A stretch of 64,000 bases of DNA from positions 30,198,763-30,262,762 of the forward strand of contig JAPTYO010000003.1 in the NCBI GenBank assembly GCA_036873135.1. Direction: 5' to 3'. Shown one piece after another: positions 21,118 to 32,441 of the stretch (the first letter of the stretch is position 1; each line of letters begins with the position of its first letter). A model generated the notes under the pieces. That model did not search any database. It had not been told where the DNA came from and was given only the letters and a program-made list of their open reading frames with translations. The translations under genes and the position numbers were made by a program. The stretch is from Clarkia xantiana subsp. parviflora. Taxonomy: Eukaryota > Streptophyta > Magnoliopsida > Myrtales > Onagraceae.

Positions 21118-22737
21118 CTAGTTGATTCTGCCACGTGCCACATAGTTTCTCAATGCCTCTAGCGTGTTGAGCTCTTCAATGTCTCCTTTTGGGGATGGAC
21201 AAAAGCTGACGTCATGTACCCAAGTGTTACTTTGCTGGTGTTCTTCAACATCTTTGTCAAGGAAGGCAGTTGTTGGCTCAGGTTGGCGGTGAGGTTTGTT
21301 TTCTGGGAATGCTGCTATACTCCAAAGATTGTACGAGTCGTCACAATTGGTTCCATAAGTGACGTTGTTTTTCTGGCGTTTGGCGATAGGTGGATTATCG
21401 TCCACAATTTCTTTTCCTTTGCCTTTTTCTGAAGATTTGACACGAGGCTTCATTTGATGCTTACGGCCATGGTCGATATACTTCCACATTTTTCCTTTTG
21501 AGATCAACTTGTTTACATGAGACCTTAAGCTGACACAGCCATCTGTCTCATGGCCACACACTTCGTGATTCTCGCACCATTTGCTTTTATCATTTCCCAA
21601 TGGGCCATTGCGGAAATTAAAGGGTTTTTTCCATAGCTTGGTCTCCTTCATTTCTCTTAGGATGACAGATAATGGTGTGTTCAGAGGAACATATATGGCG
21701 AGATTGTTGTTTTTGAGCCTTTTGGCGTCTGACTGAAGTGGTTTCTTCTTGCGTGGTTGCCTATTTTCCCCGTAGATGTGTATCTCTTTTTCAATTATTG
21801 CCTTCAGGGTTCTTGTTGTCAATCCTGTGATTGGGATGTCGTTGCCACTAGCAGGTTTTTTCAGTCCGTCCTTGTGACAGATGTCGGCATCGTCTTGGCT
21901 TGTCCTCATGGAAGGATCTTCCTTGTGTACTTTGGATGACTCTGCTTGAGTCTTCTCTGAAGGGCTGTCGTCTTGATCAATGAATTGCTTCAATTCGCCC
22001 TTGAGGATGATTTTGTTGGTTCGGAAGCGTAGACTGATGCAGTTATCGGTTTCGTGACCGAAGACCTCGTGGTTTTCGCACCACTTGTCTTTGTCTTTTC
22101 CCAATTGGCCTTTCCTAAAGTTGTTTGGCTCTTTCCATATATTTGAGCTCTTCATTTCCCTCAAAATTGCAGATAGTGGGGCATTCAAAGGAATGTGGTC
22201 GGCGATGTTTACTTTGTTTGGCTTCTCGAAACCTCCTTGAAGAGGTTGCTTTGGCTGCTTGTGCTGGAAGGTATCTTTCATGCATTGCCCCTTTTTTCTC
22301 TGGTGCATTGTGTCTTGATGACTTATGACTCGAGACATTGTTCCTATCATCTCAGCTTGTTTGTTGACTGGAGGCAAAGGAGGTGACAGGGTGACGCCTT
22401 TGTACTGGAAGGCTTTTTGGTTAGACGGAGGTGGGTGAGCTGCACATCTTTGGTTCTCTAGAGATTTGCTGAGTGCGAGAAACTCCTCTAGTGCTGCCAT
22501 CGCTGCTGGAGTAATGGTGGGCATCGAGTTTGTTCCCGTTCTTTGCTTGTTCTGTGGCCCATTGTCAATTGGTATGGATGAGGCTACGGAAGTAGCTCTT
22601 GGGATGCGGGAGGGTCTTGACTGGCTCCCAGCTGGAGCGTGGTATCCTGCTCTTTTGTTCGTCGGGGAGTTTCTGGGATGGCCGAGCCCTTTCCTTGGGT
22701 TTTTCACCTCCTCGGGAGGGTTGTGATCACTTGCCAT
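21118..22737 (-). CDS. retrotransposon gag-like protein with duplicated C-H-H-C module, 539 aa
   Basis: This is the only long non-repetitive ORF of the element, starting about 25 bp inside the primer site. The first ATG of the frame is at 22737 (MASDHNPPEE); the frame extends upstream into the LTR without an ATG. The N-terminal third is Pro/Ser/Lys-rich and disordered. Two copies of an approximately 75-residue module follow at about 181-253 and 349-421: a PLN-PLS-ILREMK helix, a Trp-Lys-x-Pro segment, then KWCENHEVxGHETDxCxSLR with C-x2-H-x4-H-x4-C (Cys220, His223, His228, Cys233; Cys388, His391, His396, Cys401) and a short basic helix. Plant Gypsy polyproteins carry one such module (consensus FHxDHGHxTxxC) after the gag domain. 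The capsid-forming retrotrans_gag core is not recognisable here, nor is protease. Confidence 0.8.
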   Translation of the reverse strand: MASDHNPPEEVKNPRKGLGHPRNSPTNKRAGYHAPAGSQSRPSRIPRATSVASSIPIDNGPQNKQRTGTNSMPTITPAAMAALEEFLALSKSLENQRCAAHPPPSNQKAFQYKGVTLSPPLPPVNKQAEMIGTMSRVISHQDTMHQRKKGQCMKDTFQHKQPKQPLQGGFEKPNKVNIADHIPLNAPLSAILREMKSSNIWKEPNNFRKGQLGKDKDKWCENHEVFGHETDNCISLRFRTNKIILKGELKQFIDQDDSPSEKTQAESSKVHKEDPSMRTSQDDADICHKDGLKKPASGNDIPITGLTTRTLKAIIEKEIHIYGENRQPRKKKPLQSDAKRLKNNNLAIYVPLNTPLSVILREMKETKLWKKPFNFRNGPLGNDKSKWCENHEVCGHETDGCVSLRSHVNKLISKGKMWKYIDHGRKHQMKPRVKSSEKGKGKEIVDDNPPIAKRQKNNVTYGTNCDDSYNLWSIAAFPENKPHRQPEPTTAFLDKDVEEHQQSNTWVHDVSFCPSPKGDIEELNTLEALRNYVARGRIN

Positions 22738-22762
22738 TGTTTTTGTGGTATTGTAGCTTTTT

Positions 22763-22786
22763 GTTCGAATCGCGGAGACGGCGCCA
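22763..22786 (-). other. primer-binding site copying a tRNA 3' half
   Basis: Read on the plus strand, this is a complete tRNA 3' end: T-loop GTTCGAATC, five T-stem bases CGCGG, seven acceptor bases AGACGGC, discriminator G and CCA, one base from the LTR. The last ten bases ACGGCGCCA plus preceding context fit plant tRNA-Asp best (acceptor CAACGGC in the usual gene), with a few differences. The retroelement RNA is the complement. Confidence 0.75.
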
Positions 22787-22787
22787 A

Positions 22788-23612
22788 TGTTGCGTCCGGG
22801 ACGACTGAGGTCACGAGGACGCGTCTGAGGTTGTGCGGGTAAGGACCCTTCTGTCGGAGGTTGTGACCCGGCAATGTTGTGACCCGGCAAGGCTGTGACC
22901 CGACGAGGTTGTGACCCGGCAAGGCTGTGACCCGGCGAGGTAGTGACCCGGCAAATCTGTGTCTCGTGCGTCGGATCCTGCGCAAAGGACCAATGCTAGC
23001 ACGGAGAGGGGGGGGTGGTGCTAGCGGAGCCCTCTCCGATGCTTAAGTTACTAAAGTGGCAAAAGGGTAATTTCTAGAGAGAGAAAGTTCTAGAGAGAAG
23101 TCAGAGCTCAAAATACCAAAGTTGGGCAAATGAGAGAGTGAGTGAAAATGGGTGGCCAAGGCCTCCTATTTATAGGCTTCCTTGAGACCGGACCCGGTTT
23201 TAGAGCGGTTCGACGACGGTTCAAGGAGACAAACGGGAACCGTCATCCACATTGGTAATGCATGAACTTGACCTCTCTACACGTAACGGCGATCGCGGAC
23301 ACGGTAATCGTGGATATGACAATCGCGCAATACCCGTGGCGCAACCCGGACCTCGTCGAAATTGGGCAATTCGGCGAGGTCCGGATTGCCGTGCGATCCG
23401 GACCTCCGGATTGCGCAATCCGGACGTCCGGGTTGCTGCAACCCGGAGGTCCGGATTGCACCGCAATCCGGATGTCCGGTCCGGAAACGCGTAAATACGT
23501 TTCCGGACCGTTTTGACCCTTGGGAGACGTTTTTCCGAGACGAGATGTAATTTTGACGTGTTTGCGAGGCCCGAAGTGTAAATACGAACCCGAATTGGAC
23601 ATTTATCCATCA
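22788..23612 (-). repeat. 5' LTR (825 bp)
   Basis: This is the right LTR, acting as promoter for minus-strand transcription; TATA box at 23167-23174. It carries about four palindromic ccgg units at about 23396-23482, against about six in the other LTR, and a shorter G-run (about 8). It has one more gtgacccggcaatgtt unit than the left copy. Otherwise the two LTRs read almost identically, suggesting a fairly recent insertion. Confidence 0.92.
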
Positions 23613-23832
23613 ACTAAAGTTAACTTAACTAACTATAGTTTATAGCTGATTGCAAAAAGGGACGGGACGGGTCTTTTGGGACTTCGTAAAAAAGCCCTAG
23701 CCCTACTTGAGAAGAAAAGTCCCGTCCATTAGGGCTTGGGCACATTTTTGGGACGGGCTTTCTGGGACGGGCCAGGGCGGGACGGGCGGGATTTTGAGCC
23801 TCTCGGAATATTTGCTCACCCCTAGGCTCAAC

Positions 23833-24740
23833 CACTATCGCACCGGGATCGGACTGTAAGTGACTAAATATTGATCTTGATCATAAATATTTTTATATTA
23901 ATAGAACTCCTATGTGCTTATTTGTTCTTCTTGTTAATTATTAAACTATAATAGTAAATGTTCCAGCTAGTCGAACAATTCGTCAGATGCTTTTTTTTTT
24001 TTTTTAATATTTTGCTAATATGTGTACAAATTGCTATATATGTCATGGTTTCTATTTTTCTTGGTCGTAGTCACGTACGTTTTTTATACTTAATAATAAA
24101 GAAAATAATTAAGAATTTGTTCAATTAGTCGAATATTAGCTAGCCATTTGTTTCAGCTAGCCATTTGTATTACTGTCATTGTTCAAATGTTTAAACACAA
24201 GCTAACAAATTGTTGCATTTTTTATTTATCGTCTACTTGATATATTATCCACTATGTGTGTCTTTCTATCATACTTGTGGAGCACCATGCTTGTATTATT
24301 TTTTTTACTATATAGTGGATTTAATTATAACATACGTAAAATTTTAAAAGTATGAATTTTTTTAAATACACTTAATAGTTGTATCATATTATTAATAATA
24401 TCAATTTCCTATAAGATTAACCTTTAAGACAATAAACAATTTAAAAAAAAAAAAGTTACTACAAACATAGTGTTTGTAGAGCATAGTAGAAAGACCCTCG
24501 GTTGCATGCATAAATTTCATTTTTTTTTTTTTCAAGTAAGAACATCCGAAAGTTATGTAAATTGAGGAGCTGAGGTTTGTAACAACTAATTTCTTCTTAT
24601 GACTTCCTATTATTATTAATTGGTTGAAAACATTGAGGGTGAAGTTAGAATTATTCAAAAGTCTGGGAACCGAATTCAGTTATAGTTTTCTCTTTTTCCA
24701 TTTTCAGATTATTTATTGGTTATTATTAAAGTTCTCGCCT
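23833..24740. other. AT-rich flank upstream of the Rab gene
   Basis: No ORF with a recognisable product. Contains T- and A-runs. The leader of the RABD gene probably starts near 24760 (tctctctttctcccc). Confidence 0.5.
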
Positions 24741-24941
24741 AGTAGCCTTTAAAGCACGTCTCTATCTCTCTTTCTCCCCACACATCCTCGTTTCTTCCTC
24801 CACAATTCGTTCAAATTCCTCTCTCGGCGACGACGATCCCAAATTGTCGGTCATAGTTCATATCATCGATCAAAGCAGCTCAATTCATCCGTTTATACTC
24901 CAAGTATCCCGATTCGATCAATTTCGTCATCTCTCTGAGCC

Positions 24942-27005
24942 ATGAATCCTGAGTAGTAAGCTTCCATAATCGTCTCTTCTACGGCAACGTCATTTTTTTG
25001 GTTGAAACTGATCGTACTTTCGTATAATAAGGAATTCTGTTTGCGTCGGATTTTGCTTCTTAGATCTGAGCTCGTTTGAAAACTTTTGGTGGAAGCTTCC
25101 TTATTGGCTTTGTGTTTGTTTGCGTGTTAAGATTGGTGCTTACTTGGTTTTTTAACTTCTTGTCTTGATTACGACCTACGGTGCTTATGAAGTTAATATG
25201 ATCTAACTGGTTCTGGATCTTTTGGCCAGAATTGTGAATTGTATATGGACATAATCATGTTCTCTAAATCAGAAATGATCATCTTGTTGTGTTTAGTTAA
25301 GGCTATTGTATATTTGTATACGTATTACGCGGCATGATCATACTTCAGAATTTTGTTTGTAATTTTGAAATTTGTGACAACCATGAACATTCCATAGAAT
25401 ATAGATGATCTCATTGATTCCGTTCAGATGATTCTTTCAGATAACATTTCTCCGTCCGAATAAGGGGACACTTCCATGTTTGCTGCAACATATTCCTTTT
25501 AGCTAGTTTCATGCCTTAGTATTGATTATCTGTATTGCTTTTCAGCGACTATTTGTTTAAGCTTCTGCTCATTGGAGATTCTGGTGTCGGCAAGTCATGT
25601 CTGCTCCTTAGGTTTGCTGTAAGTTTCTGGCTCTTTCTCTGTTCTATCTACTTGTACTCATTGGTATTCTAGAGTAGGAGCAGTATTATCTGTTATGCTT
25701 TTGTAAATATATATTTAGTCTTAATTTGAATATCAGTATATCATCTAAATTGCTATGAACCAGTAGTTATTTTGCCCAAGATTGATAACAGATGTTACTA
25801 TTTGAATAGGATGACTCGTACTTGGAGAGCTACATCAGTACCATTGGAGTAGACTTTGTAAGCATTCATACCTTGTTCTTCCCGTTTGGATATGCATTGC
25901 TTCAGTATTCACGTAGAACTAACTTGAACCATATTGCGTCTTTTTTTGCAGAAAATCCGCACGGTGGAACAGGATGGCAAGACAATCAAATTGCAAATCG
26001 TGAGTTGAGCCTTTCCAGTTTCAAGCTTTTCTTGGTTATAAGTTATAACTAGCTTGCATACATTTGAAAGTAGCATGCTTCAACTTTTTGTTAGTAATTT
26101 AAACATTGATACTTAAGGCTCGTGGTGTCACATGCTGTTACATTCAAAGAGTTTCAGTATTACTAATAGTATACAAACAGAAACTTGTAATCTACTGGAG
26201 ACAAGTTTCAATAAAATTAATTGATAAGCAACTGTTTCCATTTCTGACCTCGCAATTTGCCTTTCCTCTCGGATTTGCAGTGGGATACAGCTGGTCAGGA
26301 ACGATTTAGGACAATCACTAGCAGTTACTATCGTGGAGCACATGGCATTATTGTAAGTGTTAAAGCAGTACATCATACTGATGATTCATCATTCGTGAAT
26401 TAGCCATAAACCATTTACTTTCTACCCGCAGGTTGTTTATGATGTGACCGATCAAGAGAGCTTCAACAATGTGAAGCAGTGGTTGAGTGAGATTGATCGC
26501 TATGCTAGTGAAAATGTGAACAAGCTACTTGTTGGTAACAAATGTGATCTCACTGCACAGAAAGTTGTCTCCTATGAAACAGCCAAGGTATGCATTCTTC
26601 TTTCTGGCAGAGATTGAGTTTTACTTAACTAGGACTTCACTAACCCTAACCCACACCACTTGTTCAGGAATTCGCCGATGAGATCGGGATACCCTTCATG
26701 GAAACAAGTGCCAAGAGCTCCACCAATGTAGAGCAAGCTTTCATGGCCATGGCATCTTCCATCAAGAACAGGTCCCATGTTGTTCTTTTACAAATATATG
26801 AGATCCAGTAAACTTTTGCAAAATAAGACCAGCATTTCATACTTAAAAGTAGTGCATGTGAGATCAAAACTAGATGTTAAAAGCTTTATCTTTTTCTGCT
26901 ACTCTCAGGATGGCTAGCCAACCATCCATGAACACTGCTCGGCCTCCAACCGTGAACATCAGGGGGCAGCCAGTGAACCAAAAGGGAGGTTGCTGCTCGT
27001 CTTGA
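24942..27005 (+). CDS. RABD2: RABD2/Rab1-type small GTPase (8 coding exons, 203 aa)
   Basis: A Rab GTPase of the Rab1/YPT1 group that controls ER-to-Golgi vesicle traffic. Coding exons: 24942-24955, 25546-25618, 25810-25857, 25952-25999, 26281-26352, 26432-26587, 26668-26771, 26909-27005; all introns are GT-AG and the sum is 204 codons with the stop. Motifs: P-loop GDSGVGKS (15-22), effector Thr40 in ISTIGVDF, switch [11 protein letters not shown] (62-70), NKCD (121-124), ETSAK (149-153), and C-terminal CCSS with two prenylatable cysteines (200-201). The start [15 protein letters not shown] is diagnostic for the RABD2 branch rather than RABD1. The first coding exon holds only four codons and part of the fifth. 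All catalytic residues are intact (Gln67 present), so it should be functional. Confidence 0.97.
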
Positions 27006-27514
27006 AGCTCGAAGAACATCAGTTCGGGTGTGTCTTTCTCCTATGCTTGTTATTCACTGCCTGTCTCTGTTGCTGTGGGATTGTAAAACTAGTTTCTTTC
27101 CCCCAAAGAACGTGTCGTTGTTTGTTATTTCCAGTCCAGTTCTTTTCTTGAAATTTCCATTCTTTTTAAGTGTATCTGCTGATTTGACTCTAAACTTATG
27201 TACAAAATTAGGATATTTGGTCATTACTACATTGCATACTCAAAAACATACTGAACTTGCATCATATTACAATATCTACATTCTATTTGTTTAAATTACA
27301 TAATGCCTAGCGAAACAGATAATTTTGAATTTTAAAGCTTCTGGTCAAAATATGCATATTACTACATTACCTGGAAGTTGGCACAACTAGTGATTCTGAG
27401 TTTTAGAGTAACCAAAATTAGTATAATTTTATCTACTTTTCAATATATATAATAAAAATTCATGAAGTTATATACATAGACCATTAATTGCTTTCCGTGG
27501 ACTGCAATTTATAA

Positions 27515-29599
27515 TCTAATCTAAATCTAAATCTATCTAAATAATATACTAATCCTGTTGTTAATCCTTTAATTGCCTGCCACTTGTCCTAAATACTAAT
27601 CATATTGTGCCACCTGTCCATCAAAATACAAAACGATGCCACTTCATACACTTTTCATCACACCATTATCCAACGTCGATGCTCTTTCAAAAAACGACGC
27701 CGGCTCTAATAGGGGAAATGATGATGCTCTTTCAAAAACGACGCCGTTGTTTTTAAAACACTACTAATCCTGATTGTTTAGATTTGAGGATTAATGCTGA
27801 ACTGACACGTCAGCACACGTTAAACGACGTCAATCTCCTCAGCAAATTCAAAACGACACCATAGTTTTCTCCGCCGCTGCTTATGCTCCTAGGGTTCTAA
27901 AAAAATAAACTCTCCGTAATAAATTATGGCGGTTTCATAAATAAATTTCAGGAGATGAAGAGCAGCTCCAGAAAGGAAGCGGCAGGAAGGCTCCAGTAAT
28001 GACACTGCATTGAAGAGGAGCTTTATGAAGGCCACCATAAAATTTGTATATAAAGATACCCACATACACTACAACTTTCAACATCTGACCTTGAAACAGA
28101 TTTCAAAGGATTCATGCCCAAATTGTAAAAAAAAAAAAAAACAATTTTTCGAGTTGAAGTTCATTGTGTAAATTCTGACCTTGAGATCCACACCTCCCAG
28201 CAACGAATATCTTCACACTGACAGTCGATATTTCCCTGCCAATACACTGCTTTACCATCCGTCTTCTCCTTTCTGATGTGGCCTTCTGCGTACTCAGATT
28301 TTTCGAACCCAGAAAAGAAGTATCGCTATTCCGAACCAATATCTGCAGGTTTCGGGTCCATATTTGACAGATTATTTTCCAAATTCATCAAGGGTGTGAT
28401 CGGTTGAAGATTCACTACGCTAGCGGCGAAATTCCACCTGCTCTGACGTCTAAGGCACCTCCGAGACCTCATGCTGCCAAGAAGCCATATCTAATTAAGG
28501 AAGTAGGATCTGGTGACATGCAACTTTTACCTAGACCAAGAAATACATAAGCCATGGAAACCTTGCAGTGGTGAACCGCGTTTAGGAAAGAAGAAGACAA
28601 AGGGAGAAATTGATTAACTCAATTTCGATAAAGACAATGTTGGATTTCAGATTAGTGATGACTTGGATATTTGACCTAATAACTACTGGACTGGGCCGAG
28701 GTTATTTTTTTTTTCTCAAATTGGACTGGGCCGAGGTTATATTATTTTTTTCTCAAACTTTTACTACTTTTTGCTTTTGTTGTAGGATTTTCTTTTAATC
28801 TAAGAGATTGGGACTGAAAATTGTCAAGAGACTAGGACCGAAATTGGGACACACCCACACCCACACCCACACCCACGTCATTTTTAACCTTCCATTCTTC
28901 CTTCCTAAAGATCTTTTCTATATTTCCAAAAACATCATTTATCTAATTCTTCTTTATAGTTTTTTTTATAGCTTTACGTTTTCAGTTTTTTTTTTTTCCA
29001 AACTATTTATTTCAATTAACGTCGAGATTTAACACGCTTTAAAAAAAAACTGTGTTTTTAACGTCCAGCCAAATAATAACTAAATAATAAATAAACAATT
29101 TTGAAAGACTTTATAGCTAAAGATTTATATAAATAATATAGTCTAATTGAAACCATTTATGTAATTTTATATTAATTAAATATATTTTATCAACAATAAC
29201 TCAAATATTTTTGCACTATAACTAAATGTAAATTAAAGTGCTGAGCCAGTTTCTATATAGGTATTATTAGTTTGTACTTAAGTGAAACCATATTAAATTA
29301 TTTCATAGTACATGAAAACAATATACACATCTATGGATTTATTAAAAAAAAAATTGGTAACAGGATTTATTAAAATAACTTATGTAAATAGATATTATTT
29401 AAATAATTCTCACATTAAAAATTGATTTGTAAATTAGAAATTATTCACACGTTGTACTAAGAATCTAAGATAAGTTATACTTATATATATATATATATAT
29501 TTGGCCAAATAGTCTATTAGATATTTCATTTACATATATGTATAATATTATATACAAAATATATAGTCTGCCCGCGCGTTGCGCGGGTATAGCACCTAG
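27515..29599 (+). mobile_element. probable non-autonomous Helitron
   Basis: The right end has the full Helitron signature: a GC hairpin (CCCGCGC, loop GTT, GCGCGGG; 29571-29587), an 8-base spacer, then CTAG (29596-29599) followed by host T. The left end is less certain; TCTAATCTAAATC at 27515 preceded by A is a reasonable 5' TC terminus. The interior (about 2.1 kb) has no Rep/helicase. It includes two small duplications (gatgctctttcaaaaa-cgacgcc at about 27678 and 27723; ggactgggccgaggttat at about 28689 and 28722) and a (CACACC)n run. Confidence 0.7.
28849..28876. repeat. (CACCCA)n microsatellite
   Basis: Four to five units of cacccacac inside the probable Helitron; telomere-unlike hexamer. 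Confidence 0.85.
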
Positions 29600-30476
29600 T
29601 TATATTCTAAATTTGCCCGTATGTTATATTTCTTAATTTATTTTTTAAAAGTAGCAAACAAATCATAAATTTGCCTAGTAATTTTGAGTTTTAGAATACA
29701 CTGAAATTTATTTTATTTAATCTTCAATATCGTAATAAAAAATAACTTTTACTAGGTTACTTTGACTTGAAATCGGTTTTTTCACATATACGAAGATTTT
29801 CTGAATAACATATAATATCATATATTTCTACCGTATGAATAATACTTTAAAAAATGTATATATTTTTTTGATTTGATATATTTTAATTTAAAAACAATTT
29901 TTTTCGATGGAAAAAATTGCGAAAAACCGAACTGTTATACAATATATGTCTTATGTACACGTTGGGATTATTTAGCTATTATGTTCAAAGAAGCAATAAC
30001 TATAAATTAATCAGAAAATATGAATATTCAAGTATCTAAAAGGGTAAGTTAGGTTAGAGTTGAGTCGTATAGCTTCTCATCTCTTATGGCTTGGCCCTTT
30101 TGTGGCGGATATTAATGTACATACTTCATTTTCTATATTTTCAGAGAAAGAGAATTAGTATATGATCTATTTGAAGCTACCACCGGTATAAGAATGATGC
30201 ATAATAATTTTTTGTATCTGAGGAGTAGCGACTGATCTACCTTATGGATGGATAGATAAATGTTTGATTTTTGTGATTATTTTTTAAAAGCAGTTTTAGA
30301 ATATAAAAAACTTATCACGCTGAATTCTATTTTTTTAGAACGAGTCGATTGGTGGGCATTATTGGCGGTGAATAAGCAATAAATTGCGATTTATTAAATC
30401 GCAATTTAATTTCATTACAATATAAGTTTTCATCTGAATAAAATTTCATATAATGAACGGATCCACCATAACTAGT
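29600..30476. other. AT-rich intergenic with dispersed repeat copy
   Basis: No gene is seen. At about 29780-29850 it has one copy of a dispersed motif (gattttctgaataacatataatatcatatatttcta) that also occurs near 36160, 43230 and 58780. The rest is the 3' flank of the PPR gene. Confidence 0.45.
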
Positions 30477-32441
30477 TCACCAATAGTCTCCACAAGAGCA
30501 TACCCCATCCTTAAAATGGTGAAACCTAGAAGTATCCCTAACTATGATCTCCCTCCCTTCAATAGCCGATATATACTTAGTCGCGCTATGGCAGTCTCCA
30601 CAAACCCTAAGGTTCTTAAAAACCCGAATCGGGGTCCCAACCGGCACCTTCATTAGCCCAAGAGCAATAGCCAGCTTCTCACTATGCCTCAACAAAAGCT
30701 CCTCCTTATACTCTTCCTCAACATCATGTAATGCACACTCTAGAACCGGAACATACCCCTTCAGCTTCATCTTCTTCTCCAAATCAATAAGCTTCAAATG
30801 GATCGAACCCAACTCCGAATGAACCCGATCCCCCGACCTAAACCGATGAACCGCACCCTTTATCTCGATCCAACTGTACCCTGGAGTCTTCACCACGTTT
30901 CGTTCTTTCATCGACCGCCTAACCCTAGCCACCTGGTCCCACCGGTTTATCGATGCATACAGGTTAGCCAGTTGGACGTAAGCAGTCGCACTGCTCGGTT
31001 CAATCTCGAGTAGTTTTTTTGCTGCGAATTCCGCCAAATCGGGGTTCTTGTGGGCCCTACATCCACCAAGTAGGGTTCCGAAGATAGCTGCGTGTGGTTT
31101 AAACGGCATTGAGGTAATCAAACCCACGGCTCGGTCTAACTTGCCAGCCCGACAAAGCAGGTCGACCATACATGTGTAGTGGTCGGGCCTTGCATCGACC
31201 CCATAATCTCTACCCATTGACTCGAAGAATCTCATCCCCTCATCGATGAGCCCGGAATGGTTACACGCCAGTAAAACCGCAACGAACGTGATCCAGTCTG
31301 GGTTCGTTCCGCTAGCCGTCATTTGGTTGAACAGAGCCAGGGCGGTTCGGCCCGAGCCATGTTGGGCGTAGCCCGAGATCATTGCGTTCCAAGAAACGAC
31401 GTCTTTATTCGGCATCTCGAGAAAAACCACCCATGCATCGGCAAGATCACCGCACTTGCAATACATGCTTATTAGCGACGTGTTAACGGTTGTGTCACTA
31501 GTTAACGGAGTTTTCCGTGTTAGTTGATGAATTTGCTTCCCGAGCTGCAATGCCGATAAGTTGCTACAACCTAGAAGGACGCTACTCAGCGTTGAAGGGT
31601 TCGGGTAGATGTCACGTTTTGTCATGGTTTTGAAAACCTTTAAAGCATCCTCGGCTCGGCCATTCTCGACGTAACCTGCAATGACTGCATTCCATGTCAC
31701 CAGATTCCTCTCGGGCATTTCTTCAAACAGCTTCTCCGCGGATTCGACATTTCCAAATTTCATGAACCCGTTTATCATCGCTGTCCATGCCACCACGCTC
31801 TTAACTGGTGCATCGCGGAAGAACTTAGCAGCTGAATCCAAGTCTCCACAGTCGACAAACCCAGAAATCACTGCACTCCACGAAACACAGTTTCTGTCTG
31901 GCATTTTCACAAACAGTTTGTGCGCATCCTCCATGTTTCCTCTCTGCGCGTACCCGGAGATCAGAGTGTTCCACGACGCTGTGTCCTTGAACGGCATCTT
32001 ATCGAAGAATTCTTCTGCCGCGTTCACCCCGAAGAACTGCAAGTAACACAATAACATGATGTTATACGACACCGCGTCAGGTTCGGGCATTTCGTCGAAC
32101 AGTTGGCGGGCGTCTTTGAATCGGCCTGGTGTTTTGGCAAAACCGGAGAGCATCGAGTTCCATGTGATCGTCGTCTTGATCTGCATGGATTGGAAGACTC
32201 TGAGAGCAGAGCTAAGATCGCCGTTTCGAATGTATCGAGTGATTGTCCGGTTTGAGGAGACGACATCGTGAACGAGACGGTTATAGCTTAGCTGCCACGC
32301 CGAGGGAGGAGTTGAAGAAGAATGGGCGAAAATTGGGTGTTTGGGGTCTGGGTTTTGGATCGGAAGGGCCGAGAGAGAGATGAAGCGGAGGTAGGTGGTG
32401 ACCAAGTTGGGAGTTTTCTGGGCTGCTCTTGAGAGATGCAT
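30477..32441 (-). CDS. DYW-class pentatricopeptide repeat protein, organellar RNA editing factor, 654 aa
   Basis: A single-exon PLS-DYW PPR protein, which binds organellar RNA and supports C-to-U editing. A run of PPR motifs covers about 50-445 (for example [26 protein letters not shown] units), then E (about 446-520) and E+ motifs, then the DYW deaminase domain (about 560-654) with the zinc signature His587-Ser-Glu589 and Cys614-x2-Cys617, ending exactly in GDYW. The length and sequence closely recall Arabidopsis At4g16835 (mitochondrial), which I take as the likely ortholog from memory. The start is Met at 32441 (MHLSRAAQ), giving a basic, Ser-rich targeting-like leader. The open frame continues upstream to 32498 but has no ATG there. 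Confidence 0.95.
   Translation of the reverse strand: MHLSRAAQKTPNLVTTYLRFISLSALPIQNPDPKHPIFAHSSSTPPSAWQLSYNRLVHDVVSSNRTITRYIRNGDLSSALRVFQSMQIKTTITWNSMLSGFAKTPGRFKDARQLFDEMPEPDAVSYNIMLLCYLQFFGVNAAEEFFDKMPFKDTASWNTLISGYAQRGNMEDAHKLFVKMPDRNCVSWSAVISGFVDCGDLDSAAKFFRDAPVKSVVAWTAMINGFMKFGNVESAEKLFEEMPERNLVTWNAVIAGYVENGRAEDALKVFKTMTKRDIYPNPSTLSSVLLGCSNLSALQLGKQIHQLTRKTPLTSDTTVNTSLISMYCKCGDLADAWVVFLEMPNKDVVSWNAMISGYAQHGSGRTALALFNQMTASGTNPDWITFVAVLLACNHSGLIDEGMRFFESMGRDYGVDARPDHYTCMVDLLCRAGKLDRAVGLITSMPFKPHAAIFGTLLGGCRAHKNPDLAEFAAKKLLEIEPSSATAYVQLANLYASINRWDQVARVRRSMKERNVVKTPGYSWIEIKGAVHRFRSGDRVHSELGSIHLKLIDLEKKMKLKGYVPVLECALHDVEEEYKEELLLRHSEKLAIALGLMKVPVGTPIRVFKNLRVCGDCHSATKYISAIEGREIIVRDTSRFHHFKDGVCSCGDYW

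Larger units (their letters stand above)
15357..23612 (-). mobile_element. complete non-autonomous LTR retrotransposon (Gypsy-like gag, no pol)
   Basis: Two direct LTRs (15357-16215 and 22788-23612) begin TGTTGCGTCC and end TTATCCATCA. A perfect 5-bp duplication ACTAA flanks them (15352-15356 and 23613-23617). Minus-strand orientation follows from the TATA boxes, the tRNA-complementary primer site beside the right LTR, and the purine tract (GGGGGCAAG read on the minus strand, 16216-16224) beside the left LTR. The internal region of about 6.6 kb has one gag-like ORF near the 5' end and several tandem arrays. I find no protease, reverse transcriptase, RNase H or integrase motif in any frame, so mobilisation would need an autonomous relative. 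The class is that of large gag-only or large-derivative LTR elements. Confidence 0.93.
14893..23824. mobile_element. hAT-like MITE split by a retrotransposon
   Basis: The left end TAGGGCTGAG (14893) and right end CTCACCCCTA (to 23824) are imperfect inverted repeats. They are bounded by a perfect 8-bp duplication GGCTCAAC (14885-14892 and 23825-23832), the hAT hallmark. The element's own sequence is only 14893-15356 plus 23618-23824 (about 670 bp). It is rich in gggacggg and agggcttgggc / gccctagccc words and does not encode a transposase. The rest is the inserted LTR element. It resembles 50536-51134 in its TAGGG ends and GC-rich filling. Confidence 0.88.

Noticed and set aside
22738..22890. 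Gag-like ORF extended upstream into the LTR
   Set aside because: It crosses the primer-binding site and LTR boundary and has no ATG before 22737.
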